Assembly: GCA_036517855.1 (NCBI GenBank)
Contig: DATDSR010000013.1
Location: 1-13,187, forward strand
Length of the DNA: 13,187 nt
Reading direction: 5' to 3'
Source of the DNA: DATDSR01 sp036517855
GTDB taxonomy: Bacteria; Patescibacteriota; Minisyncoccia; Phycocordibacterales; DATDSR01
A program made the translations under genes and the position numbers. The notes beneath the pieces were generated by a model, which did not search any database, had not been told where the DNA came from, and was given only the letters and a program-made list of their open reading frames with translations. This document shows positions 5,825-12,318 of the stretch, in pieces (position 1 is the stretch's first letter; every line of letters begins with the position of its first letter).

Positions 5825-7726
5825 CTAGGTGAGCGTTGCGAGGATGCGCTTCAGTGGCGCTGTGGCCACGCCAACTACTAGATCTGCTCCGCCGTAGTAA
5901 ACATAAAGCACGCCTTTGCGAACAATCGCGCCGCATGGGAAGACCACATTATTTACCTGGCCCACTTTTTCATAATTTGTATGAGGCGAGAGTATTGGCA
6001 CGGCACCACGCGCTATCACCTGGGTGGGGTCTTTCTTGTCGAGCAGGGCCACGCCCACCCGATATATGCCGTGTTGCGAAACACCATGATAAAGGAGTAG
6101 CCAACCCTTGTCTGTCTTAATAGGTGGGGCCGAGATACCAACTTTGTTTGAATCCCACATACCCGGTCTCGGGGCCATTAACTGCATACGATTACCCAAA
6201 CGTGGGCCAGCGAAATTTAAGTCCGGCACAAAGTCAGCCGAGATAGAGTTGTCCAAGCGATGTAGGATGAGGTACTTGCCTTTAATTTTTTCAGGGAAGA
6301 TACAGGCATCCTTGTCATCGGTATCGCCCGGGGTTACGAGCACCGGTGGCGTCCAATCCCACTTACGCGCAAGGAAATCCCGCTCACTAATACTAGTAAC
6401 AGCCACAGCCGGTGCTTGAATACCGTTGTAGGCTGTGTAGCACATATAAATGCGTGAGCCTATCTTCGAGAGCCGCGGGTCTTCGCAACCAGAGTTACCC
6501 CCTGACACGCCCTTACGTTCGAAGTCTGCCCTCGGTACGTAGATGGGGTCATTGAGACGTTCGTCTACGGTCAAACCATTCCTGCTCGAGGCATAACCAA
6601 TTGTCGACGTGTTATCCAAAGCTTGCGCTCTGTAAAGAATGTGTACTCTACCTCCCAGATCGATGGCGGCGGGGTTATATGTAGCCAGGCTCTCCCACGG
6701 ATTTTGCAAGGAGGCGCCAATAATCGGGTTTGCCAGACCTCTGACCAACAGTTTATCTTGTGCACCTGGTATCATTGAATCAAGCAGGCCATCGAGGTTG
6801 ACATCGGCCGAGCAACCTGTGGTATCAGAGGCACCATAATAAACGCGTAAATCTTTGCCTATGATGAGCGCGCCGGAGGGGAAAACGATGTTTGGCACTT
6901 GGCCGTAACGCTCATAAGTCTCTTCGGCCGTGATGAAGGGCCCCTTTGTGCGACCGATTATCTTACGCGGGTCTCTAAGGTCAAGTAACGCCGCCTCAAT
7001 ACCGAACACCACGTCTCCTTTGCCATAGTGTTGAATGTGCGCATAAACAAGCAACCATCCGCGCGTCGTTTTGATGGGAGGGGCGCCTATCTCTATCTGG
7101 TCGTCGTCAGCTCGGCTTAAATTAATGGTGTAGCTATCTATCTTCTCATGCCACTTCTGCCAATACTCGGGCGACCACATATCCTCTAACTTGTTGAAAG
7201 GGGCCAAAACAATCTTGGCTGGCGGCGAATCGGTATGAGCCGCGAGTATGGCCAGGTGCTTGCCCCCCACCTTCTCGGGGAAGAGACTCATTGCCTTAGA
7301 ATTGAAAGGGGTTACCAGATGTCGCTCTTTGATATGCACAAGATCAGACGAAACAGCCACAGCCGTGCGAATGCCTTCGGAGTTAAATGGGAAGTTGGAG
7401 AGCGCCGTGTAGAAGATGTAGTAGTCACGGCCGACTTTGCAAACACGCGGGTCCTCGCAACCGAATCGCTCCCATTCTTCTTGGGGTACGATAAGTTGTT
7501 TGCGATTCCTAAAGTGCGCGCCGTCGGTGGAACTTGCCACACCTATTGTTGAAAGGCGGAGATGCACACCCTCATGATAGGCCGTCTCACTCATGGCACG
7601 ATAGGCTACGAATGTTTTGCCACCCTTTTTTACCGGTGACCAATTGAAGGTTGCGAAAGCCTCCCACGGCACATGCCGTTCTGGATTTAGTATTGGGTTA
7701 TGTATAGAGCGTCTAACGGTGAACAT
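5825..7726 (-). CDS. Tandem GH130 protein (two five-bladed propeller modules)
   Basis: The 633-aa protein is an internal duplication of the GH130 glycoside phosphorylase/mannosidase family, with module 1 about 1-316 and module 2 about 325-633. Each module repeats the family landmarks: NPIL/NPII near the start, CEDPR (90-94 and 414-418) holding the Asp I take to be the catalytic acid, FPEKVGGK/FPEKIKGK, APPIKT (215-220, 533-538), then ALLD, FPSGA/FPCGA and YYGASD/YYGGAD. Module 2 keeps LHRLD after FPEK, close to the LHRP of known phosphorylases. Module 1 has AAHTDS there and an insertion with SPEYWQKWHE, so it may be non-catalytic or have another substrate. No signal peptide is visible, so a cytoplasmic location is likely. 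Its ATG overlaps the end of the upstream GH130 gene by 14 nt; no SD is visible. Confidence 0.88.
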   Translation of the reverse strand: MFTVRRSIHNPILNPERHVPWEAFATFNWSPVKKGGKTFVAYRAMSETAYHEGVHLRLSTIGVASSTDGAHFRNRKQLIVPQEEWERFGCEDPRVCKVGRDYYIFYTALSNFPFNSEGIRTAVAVSSDLVHIKERHLVTPFNSKAMSLFPEKVGGKHLAILAAHTDSPPAKIVLAPFNKLEDMWSPEYWQKWHEKIDSYTINLSRADDDQIEIGAPPIKTTRGWLLVYAHIQHYGKGDVVFGIEAALLDLRDPRKIIGRTKGPFITAEETYERYGQVPNIVFPSGALIIGKDLRVYYGASDTTGCSADVNLDGLLDSMIPGAQDKLLVRGLANPIIGASLQNPWESLATYNPAAIDLGGRVHILYRAQALDNTSTIGYASSRNGLTVDERLNDPIYVPRADFERKGVSGGNSGCEDPRLSKIGSRIYMCYTAYNGIQAPAVAVTSISERDFLARKWDWTPPVLVTPGDTDDKDACIFPEKIKGKYLILHRLDNSISADFVPDLNFAGPRLGNRMQLMAPRPGMWDSNKVGISAPPIKTDKGWLLLYHGVSQHGIYRVGVALLDKKDPTQVIARGAVPILSPHTNYEKVGQVNNVVFPCGAIVRKGVLYVYYGGADLVVGVATAPLKRILATLT

Positions 7727-8876
7727 TGCGCTTGAGTTTGGTTTTACCAGTGCGCATCAACTCCCGCAAAAATATGTCTAAGTCCGCCACAGCAGCACAA
7801 GCAACGGTGTCAGCGCCTCCGTAGTAAACAATAAGCTTACTATCTTTTACCACCGCCCCACAGGAATACACGACTCCAGATTTAAAACCCTGATTCTCAT
7901 ACCACTCGTCGGGCTCTAAAATTGGCTGATTCGATCTATACAAAATATTGTTTGGATCTGCTAGGTCAAGGAGCATCGCGCCTAGTTTGTAACGATTGGG
8001 GTCGTTCTTATCCATGGCGTGGTACAGGACCAACCAGCCATGCTTTGTCTTTATGGGAGCAGGGCCTACACCACGCATTCTGTTATCCCATTCTCCCTTG
8101 CGGCCTCCTCCGAGGAAGCTACTTTTGATAAAACTTTCTCCATCAAGCTCATCTAAATTATCGAAATAGGCTATGCCGATGTTTGGCACTATCGAGTGCA
8201 GTATGGCAAACTTGCCGCCAATCTTCTCAGGAAACAAAGTCCAGTTCTTATGTATCTCACCCGGAGGAGAAATATGGACGGGACTCTTCCACTTCCACAC
8301 GTGATTGAGGAAGTTATCAAGTCTAATAGAAGTGAGATCTAGGCGCAGCGACCCCCAGCCATCGAAGGCCGTATATATCATATAAACCCTGTCACCAATT
8401 AGAGTGACACGCGGGTCTTCGCTACCACCGTTGGTACCACCGCCTGAACTGTATGGTATCTGTATCTCATAACCAGCTTTGGGCATACGAATGTCGAGGT
8501 ACACAGGGTGTGGCAAGCGCTTGTCTATGTGAAAGCCATCGGAACTCGCGGCGTAGCCGATAACCGAGCGGTCATCTGCCCCGATAGCACGATATAAAAT
8601 ATGGATCTTACCGTCCACGAGCAAAGCCGTAGGGTTGAAGGCGGCTCGTGCCTCCCAATGATTCTCTCCTTGTGGCGCAAGTATTGGATTACCCTGGTGA
8701 CGTATCAAATCTAACTTGGTCTTCTTTCGATCCCGGGGATGGACTTTGCGAACTACCCTTCTAGTTACCTTCTTTTTTACAACCTTTTTCTTGGCTGCTT
8801 TTTTTACAACTCTGCGAACAACCTTCTTCTTTGTTGCAACCTTCTTCTTTTTAAGTTTCTTTTTACTTGCGGCCAT
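7713..8876 (-). CDS. GH130-family protein with Lys/Arg-rich N-terminal tail
   Basis: The 387-aa product has two parts. Residues 1 to about 55 form a histone-tail-like region made of Lys/Arg/Val runs (KKKVVRR, KKAAKKKVVKKK, RRVVRK). From about 56 comes a single GH130 propeller: QGNPILAP, FNPTALLVDGKIHILYRA, SEDPR (152-156), FPEKIGGK, APIKTKHGWLVLYH and YYGGAD. GH130 enzymes phosphorolyse or hydrolyse beta-mannosides; the phosphorolytic ones release mannose 1-phosphate. After FPEKIGGK the protein has LHSI rather than LHRP, so the exact activity is open. An ATG at 8882 is also in frame, but GAGG lies 6 nt before the ATG at 8876 and abuts the earlier one, so 8876 is preferred. The start overlaps the end of the cupin gene by 14 nt. 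The basic tail is an unusual addition to this family. Confidence 0.87.
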   Translation of the reverse strand: MAASKKKLKKKKVATKKKVVRRVVKKAAKKKVVKKKVTRRVVRKVHPRDRKKTKLDLIRHQGNPILAPQGENHWEARAAFNPTALLVDGKIHILYRAIGADDRSVIGYAASSDGFHIDKRLPHPVYLDIRMPKAGYEIQIPYSSGGGTNGGSEDPRVTLIGDRVYMIYTAFDGWGSLRLDLTSIRLDNFLNHVWKWKSPVHISPPGEIHKNWTLFPEKIGGKFAILHSIVPNIGIAYFDNLDELDGESFIKSSFLGGGRKGEWDNRMRGVGPAPIKTKHGWLVLYHAMDKNDPNRYKLGAMLLDLADPNNILYRSNQPILEPDEWYENQGFKSGVVYSCGAVVKDSKLIVYYGGADTVACAAVADLDIFLRELMRTGKTKLKRNVHR

Positions 8877-9204
8877 AGTCATCCTCTAAACGAACTATAT
8901 CTTTTTCATCAAACTCACCTGTCGAAATCTCAAGCACTTCCACATTTTCCTCCCCTGCTTCTATCCTGTGCAGCTCCCCCACCCCAATCTCAAACTCATC
9001 CCTCACCTTCGCTTCTACTACTTGCTCCCCTACTGTTATCTTCGGCGAACCCACCAAAACTTTCCAAAACTCCGCGCGCTTCTCATGCTTTTGCAAAGAG
9101 AAACGAGATTTTGCAGTTATGGTAATAATCTTAACCGTGACCGGCTCATTTTTGACAAAAGTTCGAAACTTGCCCCAAGGCCGGACTTCTTCAATTGGGG
9201 ACAT
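8863..9204 (-). CDS. Stand-alone mannose-6-phosphate isomerase type II cupin
   Basis: This 113-aa protein matches the C-terminal cupin of bifunctional ManC/AlgA (MannoseP_isomer family), here as a separate protein. It starts with EVRPWGKFRTF and has the metal-site motif SLQKHEKRAEFW (36-47; the family usually has EHW, so one His is Phe here), then GELHRIEAG (76-84), ending LEISTGEFDEKDIVRLEDDY. Likely metal ligands are Gln38, His40, Glu45 and His79. The expected reaction is mannose 6-phosphate to fructose 6-phosphate. It starts 6 nt after the stop of the HAD phosphomannomutase-like gene and overlaps the GH130 gene by 14 nt, which supports a shared mannose pathway. There is no SD. A CATAAT with upstream TGC lies 5 nt before the ATG and could serve as an internal promoter. 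Confidence 0.85.
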   Translation of the reverse strand: MSPIEEVRPWGKFRTFVKNEPVTVKIITITAKSRFSLQKHEKRAEFWKVLVGSPKITVGEQVVEAKVRDEFEIGVGELHRIEAGEENVEVLEISTGEFDEKDIVRLEDDYGRK

Positions 9205-9210
9205 ACACTA

Positions 9211-9966
9211 TTATGGCACAATAAGCTCGCGAATAATGCTAGCGCTATCCACAGGTCCCGCCACCGAATGTGTGGATATCCCCAGGCTCGTGACCACATA
9301 GTCATTCCCACCAGGGAACAAGTCATCACCGACATACAGCACCTCATGCTTGTCAAACCCTAGGCGTGTCATTAACTCACCCACGGCCCAGGCCTTATTT
9401 AAGCCACGTTTTGTGATATCTACCGAGGTGCTACCACCCACTTTTACCTCAAACTCCGGCAAATATTCCTTAATCCTCGAAGCTAGCTCTGCTCGCTTTG
9501 AGTGATCTGGGTCCCAAGCTTTCTTAATTTCCACAGGTGCTTGCTGGCCTAGGGCTGAAAAAGTAATCTGACTATCACGGTCCTCAACCTGCTCCCCATA
9601 AGTTTTCTCTGGCAGGGCGAAACTCAAACTGCTAAGTCCTTTGACAATACCCTCTTTGATCTTCTTCTTGTCCTCACTGCCCAACTCATGACTTGCAACC
9701 AAATGCCATTCGCCCTCTTCGAACTTATACAAATCTCCACCTGACGTCGGTAGCAAATACAAATTCTCAAACATCTCATCTTTACACGAAATGTGTTTAA
9801 GTAACTGTCGCTCAAATTGAGTAAAAGAACCACCTGATATCACCGCCACTTTTTTAACCACCAGCAACTGACAAAGTAAATTTGAAATCTCCGGAGGAAC
9901 AACAGCCTTGCTCTCAGCAAGAGTACCGTCAAGATCAAAAACGATCAATTTATAATTTGCATTCAT
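9211..9966 (-). CDS. HAD-IIB hydrolase, eukaryotic-type phosphomannomutase-like
   Basis: The 251-aa protein is a HAD superfamily member with the cap arrangement of eukaryote-type phosphomannomutase. Motif 1 is FDLDGTLAES (10-19; Asp11 nucleophile, Asp13 acid/base), motif 2 is the Ser of VISGGSFTQFERQL, TSGGDLYKFEEGEW follows, then the cap segment DSQITFSALGQQAP (131-144), KVGGSTSVDITKRGLNKAWA (175-194) and the metal-binding GDDLFPGGNDY (213-223). PMM interconverts mannose 6-phosphate and mannose 1-phosphate. One caution: the Arg of human PMM2 SPIGR aligns with Gln (SALGQ), so phosphatase activity is also possible. The frame is open 58 codons further upstream, but that part overlaps the DoxX-like gene. 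The ATG at 9966 overlaps the upstream stop by one base (TAATG), implying translational coupling. No signal peptide; cytoplasmic. Confidence 0.8.
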   Translation of the reverse strand: MNANYKLIVFDLDGTLAESKAVVPPEISNLLCQLLVVKKVAVISGGSFTQFERQLLKHISCKDEMFENLYLLPTSGGDLYKFEEGEWHLVASHELGSEDKKKIKEGIVKGLSSLSFALPEKTYGEQVEDRDSQITFSALGQQAPVEIKKAWDPDHSKRAELASRIKEYLPEFEVKVGGSTSVDITKRGLNKAWAVGELMTRLGFDKHEVLYVGDDLFPGGNDYVVTSLGISTHSVAGPVDSASIIRELIVP

Positions 9967-10352
9967 TACAAATTCAACACCACAGCGATGAGCGCGAGGT
10001 TCTTGATAATATACTGGCCTTCGAGGGTCGGCACCCAGGCACTTTGCCAGACCATGCCAGGCACAAGCACAAGGGGCAAGATAGCTGTAAACATATGTAT
10101 GGCAAACAACACAACCGTGGCAACACGAACCTCGGGCCAAAAGATGGATACGAGGAACATCAAACCAATGAGCACCTCAAACCCACCAAACAATGCTAGG
10201 AATAAGTCGGGTGAGATAAAAGAAACCGTCTTTGCGTGAAGTTCGAGAACAAGTGGACTTGCTGGGCTAGAACCCAAAACTTTGAGCAAGCCGAACCAGA
10301 AATAGATTACAAAAAGAGCGATACGCGAAAAGGTGGTTGTGTACTGCCGCAT
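9966..10352 (-). CDS. DoxX-like/DUF417-like membrane protein
   Basis: A 128-aa protein with four predicted membrane segments. The first has the family-typical RIALFVIYFWFGLLKVLG (10-27), followed by a loop and FGGFEVLIGLMFLVSIFWP, then a helix around VVLFAIHMFTAILPLVLVP, and a last one at IKNLALIAVVLNL. The pattern WFGLLKV, then FEVLIG, then IKNLALI is that of the DoxX/DUF417 group of small quinone- or thiol-associated membrane proteins, whose biochemical role is mostly unsettled. It is the first gene of the long minus-strand sugar operon and its stop overlaps the next start. It has no SD, and a perfect -10 sits 6 nt before the ATG. It is divergent from the cupredoxin gene. Confidence 0.75.
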   Translation of the reverse strand: MRQYTTTFSRIALFVIYFWFGLLKVLGSSPASPLVLELHAKTVSFISPDLFLALFGGFEVLIGLMFLVSIFWPEVRVATVVLFAIHMFTAILPLVLVPGMVWQSAWVPTLEGQYIIKNLALIAVVLNL

Positions 10353-10358
10353 TGTGTT

Positions 10359-10364
10359 ATTATA
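10359..10364 (-). promoter_or_regulatory. -10 box of the DoxX-led operon; leaderless start predicted
   Basis: A perfect minus-strand TATAAT lies exactly 6 nt upstream of the ATG at 10352, so the expected transcription start coincides with the start codon. There is no SD between them. The -35 region is not a good match, but the 8-bp palindrome TGACGTCA (10367-10374) lies just upstream and could bind a regulator shared with the divergent cupredoxin gene. Confidence 0.55.
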
Positions 10365-10365
10365 T

Positions 10366-10395
10366 ATGACGTCACATAAATTAGTAGCATACTAT
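10366..10395 (+). promoter_or_regulatory. Putative cupredoxin promoter
   Basis: On the plus strand ATGACG (10366-10371, four of six matches to -35 consensus) and TACTAT (10390-10395) are 18 bp apart. The -10 ends 13 nt before the ATG, so the leader would be only about 6 nt, too short for an SD, and none is visible. The -35 overlaps the TGACGTCA palindrome. Confidence 0.4.
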
Positions 10396-10408
10396 TAACA
10401 CTTCAGTT

Positions 10409-10834
10409 ATGACAAAATTAATTTGGATTGTCGTTATCGCAATATTAGTTATTGGCGGTATCTGGTATCTATCAGGTTTTACGACATCGAGCACGTCAGA
10501 CGCAACGGTGGAAAATCAACCCATAACAACGCAAGAGAACCCGCCAGCACCTGTATCTGGTGTAAAGGAGTTCACGGTTACGGGTAGTAACTTCGCGTTT
10601 AGCCCGAGCACCATTACAGTGAACAAGGGTGACACTGTTAAGATAATTTTCAATAACGACGACGGTACGCACGATTGGAAGGTGGACAAGCTCGGCGTGG
10701 CAACAAAGAAACTCGGCACAGGAGAGAGCGAAACAGTCGAGTTTGTGGCAGACAAAGCAGGCACATTTGAGTACTATTGTTCAGTCGGTCAACACCGCGC
10801 GATGGGGATGAAGGGCACATTGGTCGTCAAATAA
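10409..10834 (+). CDS. Membrane-anchored cupredoxin (type 1 copper protein)
   Basis: A 141-aa blue-copper-type electron carrier exposed outside the membrane. Residues 4-19 are a hydrophobic anchor or signal (LIWIVVIAILVIGGIW) with no lipobox, followed by a Ser/Thr/Pro-rich linker to about 52. The plastocyanin-like domain then runs from EFTVTGSNFAFSPSTITVNK to the end. The copper ligands are His88 (THDWKVD), Cys124 and His129 (EYYCSVGQHRAMGM), with Met134 the likely axial ligand by the His-x4-Met spacing (Met132 is nearby). All four ligands are intact, so copper binding is expected. Electron partners are unknown: no oxidase or cytochrome is in the window. It is the only confident plus-strand gene, divergent from the DoxX-like membrane protein and followed by a strong hairpin. 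Confidence 0.92.
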   Translation: MTKLIWIVVIAILVIGGIWYLSGFTTSSTSDATVENQPITTQENPPAPVSGVKEFTVTGSNFAFSPSTITVNKGDTVKIIFNNDDGTHDWKVDKLGVATKKLGTGESETVEFVADKAGTFEYYCSVGQHRAMGMKGTLVVK

Positions 10835-10840
10835 AAGTAG

Positions 10841-10864
10841 GACGCGCCCCCGAGAGGGCGCGTC
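10841..10864. terminator. GC-rich hairpin between convergent genes
   Basis: A perfect 9-bp stem (GACGCGCCC/GGGCGCGTC) with a 6-nt loop lies 7 nt after the cupredoxin stop and 16 nt beyond the stop of the convergent 204-aa gene. On the minus strand it is followed by CTACTTTTATTTG, a loose U-rich tail. On the plus strand no U-run follows. It probably serves as a terminator or 3'-end stabiliser for both convergent transcripts. Confidence 0.6.
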
Positions 10865-10879
10865 AGGGAGCGGCTGTGG

Positions 10880-11494
10880 CTAGCGGGTGATGACTACGCT
10901 CCGCCAGATAAGTAAACTGGAGGAGACTATGACAATTGTCCACCTAGCCACGCTTGCGTGCGGCTTACCGCCGTACCACCTGGGCTTCACGATGCCGAGT
11001 GGCATGTGATTGGCCAGCACAAGGTGTGCTATAAGCAGATAAGTACTCCACCACACAAGCCCCGCCGGTGGTGCGTCTGTACATGTGTACAACAACGATA
11101 CAATGGTCAGCGCCACCGTGGCGTAAGCGATGTGGAACCGCCCGGACATGGTTATGCGCTCCCTGTAGCCCAGTGCGTCCGGCGCATGAGACCGAGCAAT
11201 CGAGAGGTGCGCCGAAAGGCTAAGAGCGAACCCGATTACTAAGGAGCCAAGCACGTCCCGGAAAACCCAGAGGTTGGCGCACCTGTACACAACCGCCGCG
11301 AGCCACGGCGAGAGCACTAGGAACTCACTCAACACTCCGCCGTTCCCAATGAATGGAACACCCGGGAGGAGCCCCCACTTCCTCATCTGACGTGGGCGGA
11401 AGAGGTGTGCTTTGCAGGCGGCAAAGGCCGCCGCAACCAGGAGTGTGTAAGAAAGCACAAAGACGGCGACCGCCGTGAGCGTGTTGTTGCTCAA
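10880..11494 (-). CDS. Hypothetical multi-spanning membrane protein, TTG start
   Basis: A 204-aa protein I cannot place in a family. It has about five or six hydrophobic segments: AVAVFVLSYTLLVAAAFAA (8-26), a region around FLVLSPWLAAVVY, DVLGSLVIGFALSLSAHLSI, YATVALTIVSLLY, WSTYLLIAHLVLANHM and WTIVIVSSSLLIW. His and Arg recur at membrane borders (SAHLSIARSH, GRFHIAYA, LANHMPLG). The start is TTG, supported by an AGAGAGG SD (11502-11508) 7 nt upstream; the SD is partly inside an inverted repeat. Codons are strongly GC-rich at third positions compared with neighbours, as in the genes at 11-793, suggesting different ancestry or expression. It is convergent with the cupredoxin gene. Confidence 0.65.
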   Translation of the reverse strand: MSNNTLTAVAVFVLSYTLLVAAAFAACKAHLFRPRQMRKWGLLPGVPFIGNGGVLSEFLVLSPWLAAVVYRCANLWVFRDVLGSLVIGFALSLSAHLSIARSHAPDALGYRERITMSGRFHIAYATVALTIVSLLYTCTDAPPAGLVWWSTYLLIAHLVLANHMPLGIVKPRWYGGKPHASVARWTIVIVSSSLLIWRSVVITR

Positions 11495-11496
11495 CG

Positions 11497-11521
11497 TTTA
11501 ACCTCTCTTTCCCCGGTTAAA
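11497..11521 (-). promoter_or_regulatory. Inverted repeat overlapping the SD of the 204-aa gene
   Basis: Perfect 7-bp arms TTTAACC (11515-11521 read on minus) and GGTTAAA (11497-11503) are separated by 11 nt. In the minus-strand mRNA the 3' arm contains the last two G of the AGAGAGG SD and ends 2 nt before the TTG start. It could act as an SD-masking hairpin or, as DNA, as an operator. Confidence 0.45.
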
Positions 11522-11587
11522 GGACGCTCGAAGGAACGAAGAAACCCAGACAAGATTAACGCATAAGTTAACGAAAAGCAAAATGGA

Positions 11588-12010
11588 TTATCTCACAAAA
11601 ACAGTGACAAGCACGCCGGCTGTTACAAGCGAGCCGCCTAGGATTTTACCTATTGTGGGCGCTTCACCCAAGAAGACAAATGCTAAAAGAATAGTGAGCG
11701 CCAGTGAGAGTTTGTCGATAGGCGCCACTCGAGCCGCTTCACCCAGTTGTAGCGCCTTGTAATAGAAGAGCCAAGAGAGGCCGGTGGCGACTGCGGAAAG
11801 GCCGATAAATATGAGAGAGTGGCGTGAGATTTTGAAAATTTCGCTAGCATTGCCTTGGATGAGCACAATGGCCCAAGCGAAAAAGACTATAACGATAGTG
11901 CGCAAAGCCACAGCCAAATTTGAATCCACCCCCGTCACCCCAATCTTGCCAAAGATGGCCACCAGAGAAGCAAAGAAAGCGGAGAGAATAGCGTAAATTA
12001 CCCAACCCAT
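11588..12010 (-). CDS. EamA-domain transporter-like protein (single domain)
   Basis: A 140-aa protein forming one EamA unit of the drug/metabolite transporter superfamily, with four or five helices. It begins MGWVIYAILSAFFASLVAIF followed by GKIGV, then a helix at LRTIVIVFFAWAIVLIQG, SLIFIGLSAVATGLSWLFYY with the conserved KALQLGEAARVAPIDKLS motif, LALTILLAFVFLGE and a last helix GGSLVTAGVLVTVFV. The G-EA-RVAPIDK-S segment before a helix ending LGE is a hallmark of the family. Full-length DMT transporters have two such units, so this would act as a dimer, as in known short EamA proteins. The substrate is unknown. Its start overlaps the preceding gene end by 13 nt, no SD is visible, and TATACT lies 7 nt before the ATG. 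Confidence 0.9.
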   Translation of the reverse strand: MGWVIYAILSAFFASLVAIFGKIGVTGVDSNLAVALRTIVIVFFAWAIVLIQGNASEIFKISRHSLIFIGLSAVATGLSWLFYYKALQLGEAARVAPIDKLSLALTILLAFVFLGEAPTIGKILGGSLVTAGVLVTVFVR

Positions 12011-12318
12011 AGTTGAAAGTATAACGCAAAAGCTAAAATCAGCCAGGGCAAGAAATAATCCGTAAACACAATCATCTTTCGTTGATTGATGGGTAAGCCT
12101 AGGCGCTCAAGGTAATGGCCCCAAAAGGTTTGGGTGCGCTTGCGCGAGCCAGTTTGCAAAGCCGTGAGCAAACAGTGGCCAAACACTTTCAACTGCAAAT
12201 AGTAAATCAGTATCCCAATCAGAATCACCCACCAAGGCACAAGCCAAGGCGAAGCCAAAACCAAAAGAATCAACGCTAGGTGCAAGTAGAAAACAAACCC
12301 AAACTCACTGCGCCACAT
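11998..12318 (-). CDS. Small membrane protein of unknown family
   Basis: A 106-aa protein with three likely membrane segments: FGFVFYLHLALILLVLAS, WLVPWWVILIGILIYYLQLK and, after a polar loop, YFLPWLILAFALYFQLW at the end. The loop contains FGHCLLTALQTG and FWGHYLERLGLPI, with conserved-looking Cys, His and Gly-His. The layout, with helices near a CLLT motif and a C-terminal helix, faintly recalls DUF2784-type proteins, but I would not assign it. It overlaps hepT at its start (14 nt) and the EamA gene at its end (13 nt), so it is expressed within the toxin-antitoxin operon. Confidence 0.65.
   Translation of the reverse strand: MWRSEFGFVFYLHLALILLVLASPWLVPWWVILIGILIYYLQLKVFGHCLLTALQTGSRKRTQTFWGHYLERLGLPINQRKMIVFTDYFLPWLILAFALYFQLWVG

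Noticed and set aside
8739..8870. Repetitive AAG/AAA-type sequence as a possible CRISPR or tandem repeat array
   Set aside because: There are no regularly spaced identical units or spacers; the repetition comes from Lys/Arg codons of the GH130 tail.
8739..9125. Plus-strand 128-codon frame opposite the Lys-rich tail and cupin
   Set aside because: It is rich in Leu/Ser/Pro/Cys because it is antisense to Lys/Glu codons; no start signal.
9024..9356. Open frames on either strand around the PMM-cupin junction (for example a 79-codon minus frame)
   Set aside because: They are out-of-frame shadows of the cupin and HAD genes, with no start signal and no recognisable domain.
9967..10140. A 58-codon extension of the PMM-like gene
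   Set aside because: It overlaps the DoxX-like gene, looks Cys/Arg-rich and out of frame, and MNANYKLIVFDLDGT is the usual HAD start with a TAATG coupling to the upstream stop.
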